This document shows, piece by piece, positions 32,295 to 42,094 of a DNA stretch of 64,000 nt (positions are counted from its first letter, which is position 1; each line of letters starts with the position of its first letter). This DNA comes from an uncultured Pelagibacteraceae bacterium (GTDB lineage: Bacteria; Pseudomonadota; Alphaproteobacteria; Pelagibacterales; Pelagibacteraceae). A program made the position numbers and the translations under genes. The DNA is taken from contig CABZPD010000001.1 of assembly GCA_902527415.1 (NCBI GenBank), positions 35,528 through 99,527 of the forward strand, given 5' to 3'. Under the pieces are notes generated by a model. The model saw nothing but the letters and a program-made list of their open reading frames with translations. It was not told the origin of the DNA and did no database searches.

Positions 32295-33449
32295 ATGGTT
32301 AAATTAATTAAAATTATTTATCTTATTATTTTAAGTTTTCACTTTCTGTTTTTTGCAGGTGTTAATGCTCAAGAAAAAATCAAAATAGGATTATTGGTAC
32401 CTATGACAGGAGAAAATAAAGAGATTGGAGATTCTATCATTAAAGCAGTTGGACTGGCTGTTAAAGATATTGATAATAATTTAATAGAAATCTTTCCAAA
32501 AGATACAGCTACTAAAGCTAATCAAACTTTAAAATCAGCATTTGAATTAAGTGAAATGGGGATAAAAATTGTTATAGGCCCTGTGTTCTATGAAAGTTTA
32601 ACTTATTTAGATGAAATGAAGGATTTAACTTTTTTATCATTAACAAATAAAACTTTAGATCTTCCAAAAAATATAATCTCGGCTGGAATTAATTCTACAT
32701 CACAATTTAATACAATAAAAAAATTTTTAGAAACCAATCAAATAAAAAGAACTATTTTTTTAACACCAATTCAAGATTATGAATTTGAGGTTAAAAAAGG
32801 AATGAAAAATTCAAAAATTAAAATTTATAAAGATTACGAATATAATATAGAACCCACAAAACTAACAAAACAAATAGAAGAAATTACAAACTACAGAATA
32901 AGAAAGCAAAATTTAGAAGATGAAATAAAAAGAATAAAAAATTCAAATGAACCCAATAAAGAAAAAAAAATAAAAAGACTGGAAAAAAGATACACATTGG
33001 GTGGTTTAAATTTTGATGCAGTTGTAATTGCAGATTTTGATGAAAGTTTAAAAAGTGTATCTACATCACTTTTATATACTGACGTACTTCCAAAAAATAA
33101 ATATTTTATAACTTTAAATCAATGGTTTGATGAAAGTTTGTTAAATGAAACTGATATCCAACCTTTATATTATCCATCAATAAATAAAGAAAATTTTGAT
33201 AGCTATAAAATAAAGTACTATAACGCATTTAACGAAGATCCAACTCATTTGTCTTTATTAAGTTATGACCTTGTTGGCTTGGTTTATTATTTATCACTAA
33301 ACTCAAGTACAGAAAATTTAAATAAAATTTTTAAGAAAAAAAATTCATTCAAAGGAAAAATAGGTGTCTTTGATATTCAAAATAATAAAATAAATCATAG
33401 ACTTAATTTTTATAAAATTGAAGATCAAAAACTTATAGAAATTTTCTAA
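32295..33449 (+). CDS. Penicillin-binding-protein activator (LpoA C-domain / Peripla_BP_6-like)
   Basis: Signal peptide, IGLLVPMTGENKEIGDSIIKAVGLA, divergent from rsmI as in many Proteobacteria. Confidence 0.8.
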   Translation: MVKLIKIIYLIILSFHFLFFAGVNAQEKIKIGLLVPMTGENKEIGDSIIKAVGLAVKDIDNNLIEIFPKDTATKANQTLKSAFELSEMGIKIVIGPVFYESLTYLDEMKDLTFLSLTNKTLDLPKNIISAGINSTSQFNTIKKFLETNQIKRTIFLTPIQDYEFEVKKGMKNSKIKIYKDYEYNIEPTKLTKQIEEITNYRIRKQNLEDEIKRIKNSNEPNKEKKIKRLEKRYTLGGLNFDAVVIADFDESLKSVSTSLLYTDVLPKNKYFITLNQWFDESLLNETDIQPLYYPSINKENFDSYKIKYYNAFNEDPTHLSLLSYDLVGLVYYLSLNSSTENLNKIFKKKNSFKGKIGVFDIQNNKINHRLNFYKIEDQKLIEIF

Positions 33450-34035
33450 TTTTTTTAAAAGCTTGATATCTATGATCTATTTTATACTTTTGAGATGGCT
33501 TCATTTCTCCAAAAGTTTTTCTTTTTCTTAAAGGAATAAAAATTGGATCATAACCAAATCCATTCTTTCCTTTTGGTTTGTCTGAAATATGCCCCTCCAC
33601 TTTTCCCAAAACACAAACAATTTTTTTATTTAAATATGAAATAGAAAGTGCACAAATAAATCTTGCTTTAATTTTTTTATTTTTCCAATTTTTATCTTTT
33701 TTATTAAGCTCTCTGTAAACTTTTCTTATAGCTTTATGAAAATCTCCATGCCTTCCGCCCCACCTTGCAGAAAAAATGCCTGGATTTTTGTCTAAAAAAT
33801 CAATCTCTAAACCCGAGTCATCAGCCAAGCACATCAACCCGGTTTTTTTAGAAAAATATTTAGATTTGATTAATGAATTTTCTTTAAACGTTTTTCCATT
33901 TTCAACTGGACTCTTCAGATTAAATTCGGATGTAGAATGAATCTTAATGCTTTTTGGCAACAAACTCTTGATTTCACGTAATTTACCCTTGTTATTAGTG
34001 CCAATGAGTAATTTATCAATTTTTTGTTTAGACAT
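33433..34035 (-). CDS. rdgB: XTP/dITP diphosphatase
   Basis: IGTNNKGKLREIKSLL, ADDSGLEID, PGIFSARWGG, GKNGFGYDPIFIP. Confidence 0.95.
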   Translation of the reverse strand: MSKQKIDKLLIGTNNKGKLREIKSLLPKSIKIHSTSEFNLKSPVENGKTFKENSLIKSKYFSKKTGLMCLADDSGLEIDFLDKNPGIFSARWGGRHGDFHKAIRKVYRELNKKDKNWKNKKIKARFICALSISYLNKKIVCVLGKVEGHISDKPKGKNGFGYDPIFIPLRKRKTFGEMKPSQKYKIDHRYQAFKKIRKFL

Positions 34036-34071
34036 CTAGAAATTATCAAAATCCTTACCATATAAGAGGCT

Positions 34072-34725
34072 ATGGAAAAAGAGGAAAACCAAAATAGCGC
34101 TTCTACGGATCAAAACCAGGACACTGTAAACGAAACTGAAAAACCTGAGGAAAATTTAGTCGAAGAAAATAAACAAGAATTAGAACAAGAAACCAAAGAA
34201 GAAGTTAAAGAGCAAACTCCAGAAGAAAAAATTGCTGAACTTGAGGATAAAGTGGCAAGAACTTTTGCTGAAATGGAAAATCAAAGAAGAAGATTTGAAA
34301 AAGAAAAAGAGGATGCTTTTGAATATGGTGGTTATAGTTTTGCTAAAGAAGCATTGAATTTGATTGATAACTTAGATCGGTCAAAGCATGTTCTTGAAAG
34401 TGATGACAAATTAAAAGAAACCGAAGCATTGAAGAAGACACTAGAGCATTTAGATATTATTAAAAAAGATTTAATCTCAATATTTGAGAAAAATAATATA
34501 AAACCTATTGATAGCCTTAACAAAAAATTAGATCCAAACTTTCATCAAGCAATGATGGAAATAGAAGATGACACTAAAGAACCAGGAACAATAATTCAGG
34601 AAATTCAAAAAGGGTTTACTATTAAAGACAGATTACTTAGACCCTCATTAGTTGGGGTGTCAAAAAAAGTTACAATTAAAGAGGAAAAAACTGAAGAAAA
34701 TAAGGAAAATTTGGAAAATAAATAA
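34072..34725 (+). CDS. grpE: Heat-shock protein GrpE
   Basis: Acidic N-terminus; FAEMENQRRRFEKEKEDAFEYGGYSFAKEALNLIDNLDR. Confidence 0.93.
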   Translation: MEKEENQNSASTDQNQDTVNETEKPEENLVEENKQELEQETKEEVKEQTPEEKIAELEDKVARTFAEMENQRRRFEKEKEDAFEYGGYSFAKEALNLIDNLDRSKHVLESDDKLKETEALKKTLEHLDIIKKDLISIFEKNNIKPIDSLNKKLDPNFHQAMMEIEDDTKEPGTIIQEIQKGFTIKDRLLRPSLVGVSKKVTIKEEKTEENKENLENK

Positions 34726-34737
34726 TTATGAGATCAA

Positions 34738-34765
34738 CTTGTAGTTTCACATTTAAACCCTATAT
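34738..34765 (+). promoter_or_regulatory. Putative RpoH (sigma-32) promoter upstream of dnaK
   Basis: CTTGTAG - 13 nt - CCCTATAT, resembling the alphaproteobacterial RpoH consensus (CTTG...CYTAT). Confidence 0.55.
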
Positions 34766-34788
34766 GACGAAAGAGAGACATTAATATT

Positions 34789-36714
34789 ATGAGTAAAATT
34801 ATTGGAATAGACTTAGGAACAACAAATTCATGTGTTGCCATTATGGAAGGAACACAAGCTAAGGTTTTAGAAAATGCTGAAGGAGCAAGAACTACTCCAT
34901 CAGTTGTAGCATTCACAGATGAAAACGAAAAATTAATTGGACAACCAGCAAAAAGACAAGCTGTAACAAATCCAGAAAACACTATCTTTGCGGTTAAAAG
35001 ATTAATTGGAAGAAATTTTGATGACCCTACAGTAAAAAAAGATGTAGAAGCTGCTCCATTTAAAATAGTTAATTCCGAAAAAGGTGACGCTTGGATTGAA
35101 GCTAAAGGTGAGAAATATTCACCTTCTCAAATATCTGCATTCATTTTACAAAAAATGAAGGAGACAGCAGAAAAATATTTAGGTCAAGCTGTAACAAAAG
35201 CTGTTATTACAGTACCAGCATACTTTAACGATGCACAAAGACAAGCAACAAAAGATGCAGGAAAAATTGCTGGATTAGAAGTTTTAAGAATTATTAATGA
35301 ACCAACAGCTGCATCATTAGCTTATGGTTTGGACAAAAAACAAAATAAAAAAATTGCTGTATATGATTTAGGTGGAGGAACATTTGATGTTTCTATACTA
35401 GAATTGGGTGATGGTGTATTTGAAGTTAAATCAACTAATGGTGATACCTTTTTAGGTGGTGAAGATTTTGATAATGCTGTTGTTGATTACTTAATTTCTG
35501 AATTTAAGAAAGATAATGGAATTGATCTTAAGTCAGATAAACTTGCTTTACAAAGATTGAAAGAAGCTGCTGAAAAAGCAAAAATTGAATTATCTTCTGC
35601 AGAACAAACAGATATAAATCTACCTTTTATTACAGCAGATAAAACAGGTCCAAAACATATTAATTTAAAAATGACTAGAGCAAAACTTGAAGCTTTAGTC
35701 GAGGATTTAATTTCTAGAACGATGCCTCCATGCAAAACAGCTCTAAAAGATGCTGGAATAACTGCTAGTGAAATTGATGAAGTGGTTATGGTTGGTGGTA
35801 TGACTAGAATGCCAAAAGTAATTGAAGAAGTAAAAAACTTTTTTGGAAAAGACCCTAACAAAAGTGTAAACCCGGATGAAGTAGTTGCAATGGGTGCTGC
35901 TATTCAGGCAGGTGTTTTGCAAGGTGATGTTAAAGATGTACTTTTATTAGATGTAACTCCACTATCACTTGGTATCGAGACACTCGGTGGAGTTTCTACA
36001 AAACTGATTGATAAAAACACAACAATACCAACTAAAAAAAGTCAGGTGTTTTCAACTGCAGAAGATAATCAGCCAGCTGTATCTATTAGAGTTCTACAGG
36101 GTGAAAGAGAAATGGCTGCTGATAATAAAGCTTTAGGAAATTTTGAATTAGTGGGTATTGCACCAGCTCCAAGAGGAGTACCTCAAATTGAAGTTACATT
36201 TGATATTGATGCTAATGGTATCGTAAATGTTTCAGCAAAAGATAAAGGAACTGGTAAAGAACAGAAAATTCAAATCCAAGCTTCAGGCGGACTAAGTGAT
36301 GAAGAAATTGAAAAAATGGTTAAAGATGCAGAAGCTAATAAAGAAGCTGATAAAAAGAAAAGAGAGTCGGTTGATGTTAGAAACCAAGCAGATACTTTAA
36401 TTCACTCTACTGAAAAGAATTTAAAAGAGCATGGATCAAAGATTTCTGATGCAGAGAAAAAAGCAATTGAAGATGCATCTTCTGCTGTAAAAGAAGCTTT
36501 AAAAGGTGAAGATATTGAAGATATTAAGAAAAAAACTGAGACTTTGGTTCAAGCTTCAATGAAACTTGGAGAAGCAATCTATAAATCACAACAAAGTGCA
36601 AAACCTGAATCTGGTAAAGATGATGGTGGAGATGATGCAGGTAAAAAAGACGAAAATGTTGTTGATGCTGATTTCGAAGAAGTAAAAGACGAGAACAAAG
36701 AAAAAAGCGCTTAA
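34789..36714 (+). CDS. dnaK: Chaperone DnaK
   Basis: [33 protein letters not shown]. Confidence 0.98.
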   Translation: MSKIIGIDLGTTNSCVAIMEGTQAKVLENAEGARTTPSVVAFTDENEKLIGQPAKRQAVTNPENTIFAVKRLIGRNFDDPTVKKDVEAAPFKIVNSEKGDAWIEAKGEKYSPSQISAFILQKMKETAEKYLGQAVTKAVITVPAYFNDAQRQATKDAGKIAGLEVLRIINEPTAASLAYGLDKKQNKKIAVYDLGGGTFDVSILELGDGVFEVKSTNGDTFLGGEDFDNAVVDYLISEFKKDNGIDLKSDKLALQRLKEAAEKAKIELSSAEQTDINLPFITADKTGPKHINLKMTRAKLEALVEDLISRTMPPCKTALKDAGITASEIDEVVMVGGMTRMPKVIEEVKNFFGKDPNKSVNPDEVVAMGAAIQAGVLQGDVKDVLLLDVTPLSLGIETLGGVSTKLIDKNTTIPTKKSQVFSTAEDNQPAVSIRVLQGEREMAADNKALGNFELVGIAPAPRGVPQIEVTFDIDANGIVNVSAKDKGTGKEQKIQIQASGGLSDEEIEKMVKDAEANKEADKKKRESVDVRNQADTLIHSTEKNLKEHGSKISDAEKKAIEDASSAVKEALKGEDIEDIKKKTETLVQASMKLGEAIYKSQQSAKPESGKDDGGDDAGKKDENVVDADFEEVKDENKEKSA

Positions 36715-36743
36715 ACTGACATTTAATTGTCTGGGGTAATTTG

Positions 36744-37871
36744 ATGGCTAAAAGAGACTATTACGATGTCCTAGGCGTTAATAAAAGCGCAAGTCCTGAA
36801 GAACTAAAATCTGCATATAGGAAATTAGCTGTTAAATATCATCCTGATAAAAATCCAGGAGATTCCAAAGCAGAAGAAAAATTCAAAGAAGCCAGTGAGG
36901 CTTACGGAATACTTTCAGATAAAGAAAAAAAGCAAAACTACGATAATTTTGGTCACGCTGCATTTGAAAACGGTGGTGGTAGACCAGGTGGCGGCTTTGG
37001 TGGTTTCAGTGGAGCGGATTTCTCAGATATTTTTGAGGATTTCTTTGGTGATTTTGGAGGTGGTGGAAGATCAAGAAGTAGAAAATCTAATAATAGAGGT
37101 TCTGACTTGAGGTATGATTTATCAATTTCTCTTGAAGAAGCTTACCATGGAAAAAAGCAAGATATTAAATTTTCTACGTCCGAACAATGTGGGACTTGCA
37201 AAGGTAATGGATCCAAACCAGGTTATTCTCCAGACAGATGCTCATATTGTGGGGGTAACGGTAGAATAAGATCTAATCAAGGATTTTTTACTGTTCAACA
37301 AACTTGTCCTCAATGTAATGGAAATGGTGAAGAAATTACAAACCCATGCACTGATTGTAATGGTCAAGGTAAAAAACAAGCATCTAAAAGAATATCTGTA
37401 ACAATTCCAAAAGGTGTAGATGATGGAACAAGAATAAGGCTTGCAGGAAAAGGTGAGGCCGGAACTAGAGGTGGAGCAACAGGAGATCTTTATTTGTTTA
37501 TTAATGTCAATTCACATAACTTATTTAAAAGATCAGACGAAAATTTATTTTTTGAATTTCCACTTTCTTTTGCAGACGCTGCTCTTGGAACAACTATTGA
37601 AATACCTACTATTGACGGGGGGAAGGCAAAAATAAAAATTCCTGATGGTACTCAAAATGGAAAACAATTCAGATTAAAGGGTAAAGGAATGCCGTTTATG
37701 AGAAGAGGTGATTTTGGAGACTTATATGTTCAAGTTAAAACAGAGGTACCTGTGTATTTAAATAAAAAACAAAAAGAATTATTAGAGCAATTTAGAGAAA
37801 TTGAAAACGATAAGTCAAATCCGAGTATTAAAAAATTTTTTCAAAAAGCAAAAGATTTCTGGAAAAACTAA
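36744..37871 (+). CDS. dnaJ: Chaperone DnaJ
   Basis: J-domain [10 protein letters not shown] region, four CxxCxGxG zinc motifs. Confidence 0.97.
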   Translation: MAKRDYYDVLGVNKSASPEELKSAYRKLAVKYHPDKNPGDSKAEEKFKEASEAYGILSDKEKKQNYDNFGHAAFENGGGRPGGGFGGFSGADFSDIFEDFFGDFGGGGRSRSRKSNNRGSDLRYDLSISLEEAYHGKKQDIKFSTSEQCGTCKGNGSKPGYSPDRCSYCGGNGRIRSNQGFFTVQQTCPQCNGNGEEITNPCTDCNGQGKKQASKRISVTIPKGVDDGTRIRLAGKGEAGTRGGATGDLYLFINVNSHNLFKRSDENLFFEFPLSFADAALGTTIEIPTIDGGKAKIKIPDGTQNGKQFRLKGKGMPFMRRGDFGDLYVQVKTEVPVYLNKKQKELLEQFREIENDKSNPSIKKFFQKAKDFWKN

Positions 37872-37907
37872 AAGACTAATCTTCTAAAAAAGGTTAATAT
37901 TTGCTAA

Positions 37908-38684
37908 ATGAAAAAAATTAATTTAGCTATTTCAGGTTGCATGGGCAGGATGGGCCAGCAATTAATTCAGTCTTCTAAGAAAAATAAAAACTTCAAACTA
38001 GTTACACTTACAGAAAATAGATTAATAAATAAAAAGTTTAATGGAGTTAAACCTGAATTAAATTCCAACAAAGCTTTTAAAAAAACTGATGTTATTATTG
38101 ATTTTACCGTACCAAATTGTACTCTTGAAATTCTAAAAATAGCATCAAAACTAAGGAAAAAAGTAGTAATTGGCACTACAGGTTTTACAAGGAACCAAGA
38201 AAATCAAATTAAAAAATATTCAAAAAAAATACCTATTCTAAAAGCAGGTAACATGAGCTTAGGCGTAAATTTATTAATGTATTTAACCGAGATTGCATCA
38301 AAATCACTAAATGATGAATATTTGAGCAAAATATTTGAGGTACATCACAAACATAAAAAAGACTACCCTTCTGGTACTGCCTTAATGCTTGGAAAAGGAA
38401 TTGCAGATGGAAAAAGTAAAAATTTATACAATTTAATTGGAAAAAAATTTTTAAATAAAAAATCTTTTCCATATGGAAAAAAAATTAATTTTAATTCTAT
38501 CAGAAAAGGTGAAATTATTGGTGAACACGAAGTGAAATTCTCAAGTGGAAAAGAAATAATTACATTAAATCATGAGGCTTTTGATAGATCACTTTACTCG
38601 GATGGAGCTTTAACTGCTTCTAAATGGTTAATGAAAAAAAAACCAGGCTTATATTCTATGAGAGATTTGCTTAATTTTTCATAA
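37908..38684 (+). CDS. dapB: 4-hydroxy-tetrahydrodipicolinate reductase
   Basis: GCMGRMGQQL, GTTGFT, EVHHKHKKDYPSGTA. Confidence 0.95.
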   Translation: MKKINLAISGCMGRMGQQLIQSSKKNKNFKLVTLTENRLINKKFNGVKPELNSNKAFKKTDVIIDFTVPNCTLEILKIASKLRKKVVIGTTGFTRNQENQIKKYSKKIPILKAGNMSLGVNLLMYLTEIASKSLNDEYLSKIFEVHHKHKKDYPSGTALMLGKGIADGKSKNLYNLIGKKFLNKKSFPYGKKINFNSIRKGEIIGEHEVKFSSGKEIITLNHEAFDRSLYSDGALTASKWLMKKKPGLYSMRDLLNFS

Positions 38685-39337
38685 TGAATGAAAAACAAAA
38701 AGCAAAAATAATTATTAAAACCCTAAATAAAATATATCCAAAAGCACCTGTTCCACTTAAAAGTAAAAATACTTTCACACTATTAATTTCTGTACTGCTT
38801 TCAGCACAATGTACTGATGTAAATGTTAATAATGTAACAAAAGATATATATCCAAAATATTATAAGCCTGAACACTTTGTAAAATTAGGAAGAAAAAAAA
38901 TTGAAAAATTAATTAAGAAGATTGGAATTTTTAGAGTTAAAGCCAAAAGTATTTACTTAATGTCAAAACAAGTGTTAGAAAAACATAAGGGGAAAGTACC
39001 TAAAACCTTTGAAGAGCTTGAAAAATTACCTGGTGTAGGACACAAAACAGCAAGCGTAGTAATGTCTCAAGGATTTGGGTATCCAGCTTTTGCAGTTGAT
39101 ACTCATATTCATAGACTTGCACAACGATGGGGTTTAACAAATGGGAAAAATGTAATTCAGACTGAAAAAGATTTAAAAAGAATATTTCCTAAAAAAACTT
39201 GGTCCAAGCTTCATTTGCAAATAATTTTTTATGGTAGAGAATATTGTAAAGCTAGAGATTGTTATGGTTTAAGTTGCAAAATATGTACTACTTGCTACCC
39301 AAATAGAAAAAAACCTGTTATTACAAAAAAGGCTTAA
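38684..39337 (+). CDS. nth: Endonuclease III
   Basis: LLSAQCTDVNVN, LPGVGHKTASVV, VDTHIHRLAQRWG, C-x6-C-x2-C-x5-C cluster. Confidence 0.96.
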   Translation: MNEKQKAKIIIKTLNKIYPKAPVPLKSKNTFTLLISVLLSAQCTDVNVNNVTKDIYPKYYKPEHFVKLGRKKIEKLIKKIGIFRVKAKSIYLMSKQVLEKHKGKVPKTFEELEKLPGVGHKTASVVMSQGFGYPAFAVDTHIHRLAQRWGLTNGKNVIQTEKDLKRIFPKKTWSKLHLQIIFYGREYCKARDCYGLSCKICTTCYPNRKKPVITKKA

Positions 39338-39338
39338 T

Positions 39339-40268
39339 ATGAAAATTTTAGGAATAGGAAACGCTATTGTAGATGTCATTTGTAAAGTAGATGACAATTT
39401 TATTACCAAAAATGATCTTACAAAGAGTACAATGAAATTATTCTTTGATGAAAATGAGTTCAAAAATTTATTAATAAATCTTAAAATTGAAAAAACTGTA
39501 TCAGGTGGATCAGTAGCAAACTCTATAGTTGGATTATCTCAACTTGGCGATAAAGTTGGTTTTATAGGTAAAGTTTCTGATGATGAATTTGGTAGTAAAT
39601 ACGAGGAAGGTTTAAAAAAAGAAAATGTTAAATATTTTTATTCAAAAAAAAAAGAAAAATTACCAACAGGAACTTGTTTAATTTTAGTAACGCCAGACTC
39701 TGAAAGAACAATGTGTACCTTCCTAGGAACTGCAGGAAAGATTAATGAAAATGATGTGAGTTCTGATGCAATTAAAAAAAGTGAGATAATATTTTTAGAA
39801 GGTTACTTGTGGGATGAAGGAGAACCAAAGAAAGCATTCGATAAAGCTATTAATAATGCAAATAAAGTTGCAATGTCCCTCTCTGATCTATTTTGTGTAG
39901 ATAGACATAAGCCTCATTTTTTAAACTTAGTTAAAAACAAGCTAGATATAACTTTTGCTAATGAACAAGAAATTACATCATTAATTGAAGCAAAAAATTT
40001 TGATGAGGTTATAAACTTTTCAAAACAACTTCATAAATTAGTAGTTGTAACTAGAGGTGAGAAAGGCGCAGTTGCAATTAATAATGATGAAGTTATTGAA
40101 TGTGACACACAAAAAAATCTCAAAATTGTTGACCTTACAGGCGCAGGTGATCTTTTTGCTGCTGGATTTTTACATGGTTACATTAACAAATTATCTACAA
40201 AAGAGTGTCTCCAAAAAGGTACTCAAATGTCATCAAAGGTAATACAGCAAATCGGTGCAAGGCTTTAA
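39339..40268 (+). CDS. PfkB-family (adenosine kinase-like) carbohydrate kinase
   Basis: GGSVANSIVGLSQLG, DLTGAGDLFAAGFLHG. Confidence 0.9.
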   Translation: MKILGIGNAIVDVICKVDDNFITKNDLTKSTMKLFFDENEFKNLLINLKIEKTVSGGSVANSIVGLSQLGDKVGFIGKVSDDEFGSKYEEGLKKENVKYFYSKKKEKLPTGTCLILVTPDSERTMCTFLGTAGKINENDVSSDAIKKSEIIFLEGYLWDEGEPKKAFDKAINNANKVAMSLSDLFCVDRHKPHFLNLVKNKLDITFANEQEITSLIEAKNFDEVINFSKQLHKLVVVTRGEKGAVAINNDEVIECDTQKNLKIVDLTGAGDLFAAGFLHGYINKLSTKECLQKGTQMSSKVIQQIGARL

Positions 40269-40270
40269 AT

Positions 40271-40390
40271 TTAACTTTTCTTTCTTTTAAAGCTTCCCTT
40301 GCCTTTTTTGGGTCTAACTACTTTTGGTTTATATTTTTTAGTAAACAAATCTTTAGCTATTGGATTTTTCTTATTTAATTTGATAGCCAT
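40271..40390 (-). CDS. ArfA-like alternative ribosome-rescue peptide, 39 aa (MAIKLNKKNPIAKDLFTKKYKPKVVRPKKGKGSFKRKKS), not in ORF track
   Basis: Hand translation; KKGKGSFKRKK matches the [10 protein letters not shown] core of E. coli ArfA, preceded by N-[AP]-I...DxLF-like segment; tightly packed between pfkB stop and overlapping the upstream regulator gene by 20 nt. Confidence 0.65.
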   Translation of the reverse strand: MAIKLNKKNPIAKDLFTKKYKPKVVRPKKGKGSFKRKKS

Positions 40391-40931
40391 TTTTTTTACT
40401 AACGATAAATCCATTATCATCAAATGTGTTTAGTATTTTTTTTCTTAGTCGATAAATATGAGTCTCTACTGTGTGAGTTTCAATATCAGATTGATAACTC
40501 CACACCTTGTCTTGTAATTCATGAATGCTAACTGGTATTTTTGATTTGGATAAATAAATAATTGTATTAATTTCTTTTTCTGTCAATTTAAGTGTTGTGT
40601 TATTTTTTAACATTTCTCTAGAATTTAGATCAATACTGTAATTGTCTACTTTTACTTTAGACTGGCTGTTAAAATGTACTTTTAAGAATTCAATATTTAT
40701 CTTTTCAACTAATTTTAAAATATTTATTGGTAAATTATCTAAAACAAATTGGTTACCAGTGTCCAAGTTTTTGTTTGATATAATTAAATGATTATGCAAA
40801 TTTTTTACTTTTTCATTTAAGGAATTTTTATTGTCTACAAACGTAATCTTAAAATTTAAATCCAGATCAAGTTCTTTTAGAATATGATATAATTCGGTAA
40901 ACTTGTATATTATTAAATTCTGAGTATTCAC
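40371..40931 (-). CDS. Winged-helix (OmpR/PhoB-type) transcriptional regulator with degenerate receiver-like N-domain
   Basis: LNSREMLKNNTTLKLTEKEINTIIYLSKSKIPVSIHELQDKVWSYQSDIETHTVETHIYRLRKKI. GTG start at 40931 (MNTQNLIIYKF) preferred over listed 40979. Confidence 0.75.
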   Translation of the reverse strand: MNTQNLIIYKFTELYHILKELDLDLNFKITFVDNKNSLNEKVKNLHNHLIISNKNLDTGNQFVLDNLPINILKLVEKINIEFLKVHFNSQSKVKVDNYSIDLNSREMLKNNTTLKLTEKEINTIIYLSKSKIPVSIHELQDKVWSYQSDIETHTVETHIYRLRKKILNTFDDNGFIVSKKNGYQIK

Positions 40932-40943
40932 AAAAAGGAGAAT

Positions 40944-41438
40944 ATGACAATTTTTGTAAAAAATAAACACACTCTTCAAATAGGTGAATTTAAATTTAGG
41001 TGTTGTATTGGTAAAAAAGGTTCAACAAAGAACAAAATGGAAGGAGATAAAAAAACACCAAGGGGCTCATTTAAAATTGGAAATCTTTATTTTAGGAAAG
41101 ATCGTATAAAAAAACCAACAACTTTACTAAAATGTATCGAAATTAAAAAAAATATGGGTTGGTGTGATGATGTGCGTTTCCCAAAAAAATACAACAAACT
41201 TATTAAAGTTGAAAAAAAAATTAAACATGAAAAATTAAAAAGAAATGATTATAAATATGATCTCTTGATTCCAATTAAATACAACTTTGAAAAAACTGTT
41301 ACAGGTCTAGGTAGTTGTATTTTCATTCACCTAACCAAAGATTATAAACCTACAGCTGGATGCATTGCGTTAAAAGAAAAAGATTTTTTAATTATGCTTA
41401 AATTGATAAAAAAAAATTCGAAAATAAAAATTTTTTAA
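40944..41438 (+). CDS. YkuD-type L,D-transpeptidase-like protein
   Basis: KMEGDKKTPRGSFKIG...SCIFIHL...PTAGCIALKEKD catalytic pattern; AAGGAG immediately upstream. Confidence 0.85.
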   Translation: MTIFVKNKHTLQIGEFKFRCCIGKKGSTKNKMEGDKKTPRGSFKIGNLYFRKDRIKKPTTLLKCIEIKKNMGWCDDVRFPKKYNKLIKVEKKIKHEKLKRNDYKYDLLIPIKYNFEKTVTGLGSCIFIHLTKDYKPTAGCIALKEKDFLIMLKLIKKNSKIKIF

Positions 41439-42094
41439 GATCTTTGACCAAAAATACTAGATCCAACTCTGACATATGTTGAAAGATTTTTTGCAGCCAT
41501 AAGATAATCTGAAGACATACCCATACTTAATTCTGCAAAACCTTGATCTTTGTTAAGTTTGTTCATTTCTATAAAATAACCCTCAGGATCTACATTTATC
41601 GGAGGAATACACATTAGACCAATAACGTTTAAACCAATTTCTTTACTAAAAGAAACTAGTTGGTCTATTTGATTTTTATTAATACCTGATTTTTGATTTT
41701 CATCACCTATATTGACCTGCAAAAAAACTTTAATTTTTTTATTAATTTTATTTTGTTCATCTGCAATTTTTTTTGCAAGTTTTTCGCTATCTACTGAGTG
41801 AATGTAATCAAATATTTGTAAGGCAAATTTAACCTTATTTGTTTGTAATTTTCCAATCATATGTAATCTTATTTTTGAATTTTTTTTTTTAACCTCTGTC
41901 CATTTTTCTAATGCTTCCTGGACTTTATTTTCTCCATAATGGTTATGGCCATATTCAATAAGAGGCAATATTTTATCAATTTTAAAAGTCTTAGAAACTG
42001 CGATTATTTTAGGATTATTATCAATATTTAATTTATTAAGATGAATTTTAATATTATTCTTTACATCTAATAAATTTTTTACAGTGTTATGCAT
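41435..42094 (-). CDS. YggS-family PLP-binding protein
   Basis: IIAVSKTFKIDKILPLIEYGHNHYGENKVQEALEKW, LHMIGKLQTNKVKFAL, ELSMGMSSDYLMA. Preferred start MHNTVKNLLD at 42094. Confidence 0.92.
   Translation of the reverse strand: MHNTVKNLLDVKNNIKIHLNKLNIDNNPKIIAVSKTFKIDKILPLIEYGHNHYGENKVQEALEKWTEVKKKNSKIRLHMIGKLQTNKVKFALQIFDYIHSVDSEKLAKKIADEQNKINKKIKVFLQVNIGDENQKSGINKNQIDQLVSFSKEIGLNVIGLMCIPPINVDPEGYFIEMNKLNKDQGFAELSMGMSSDYLMAAKNLSTYVRVGSSIFGQRS

Noticed and set aside
35487-35861. 124-aa antisense ORF in dnaK
   Set aside because: Antisense of conserved dnaK codons; antisense ORFs on hsp70 genes are a well-known artefact.
36895-37635. Alternate-frame ORFs within dnaJ (36895-37110, 37441-37635)
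   Set aside because: Out-of-frame translations of a clear DnaJ gene, low complexity.
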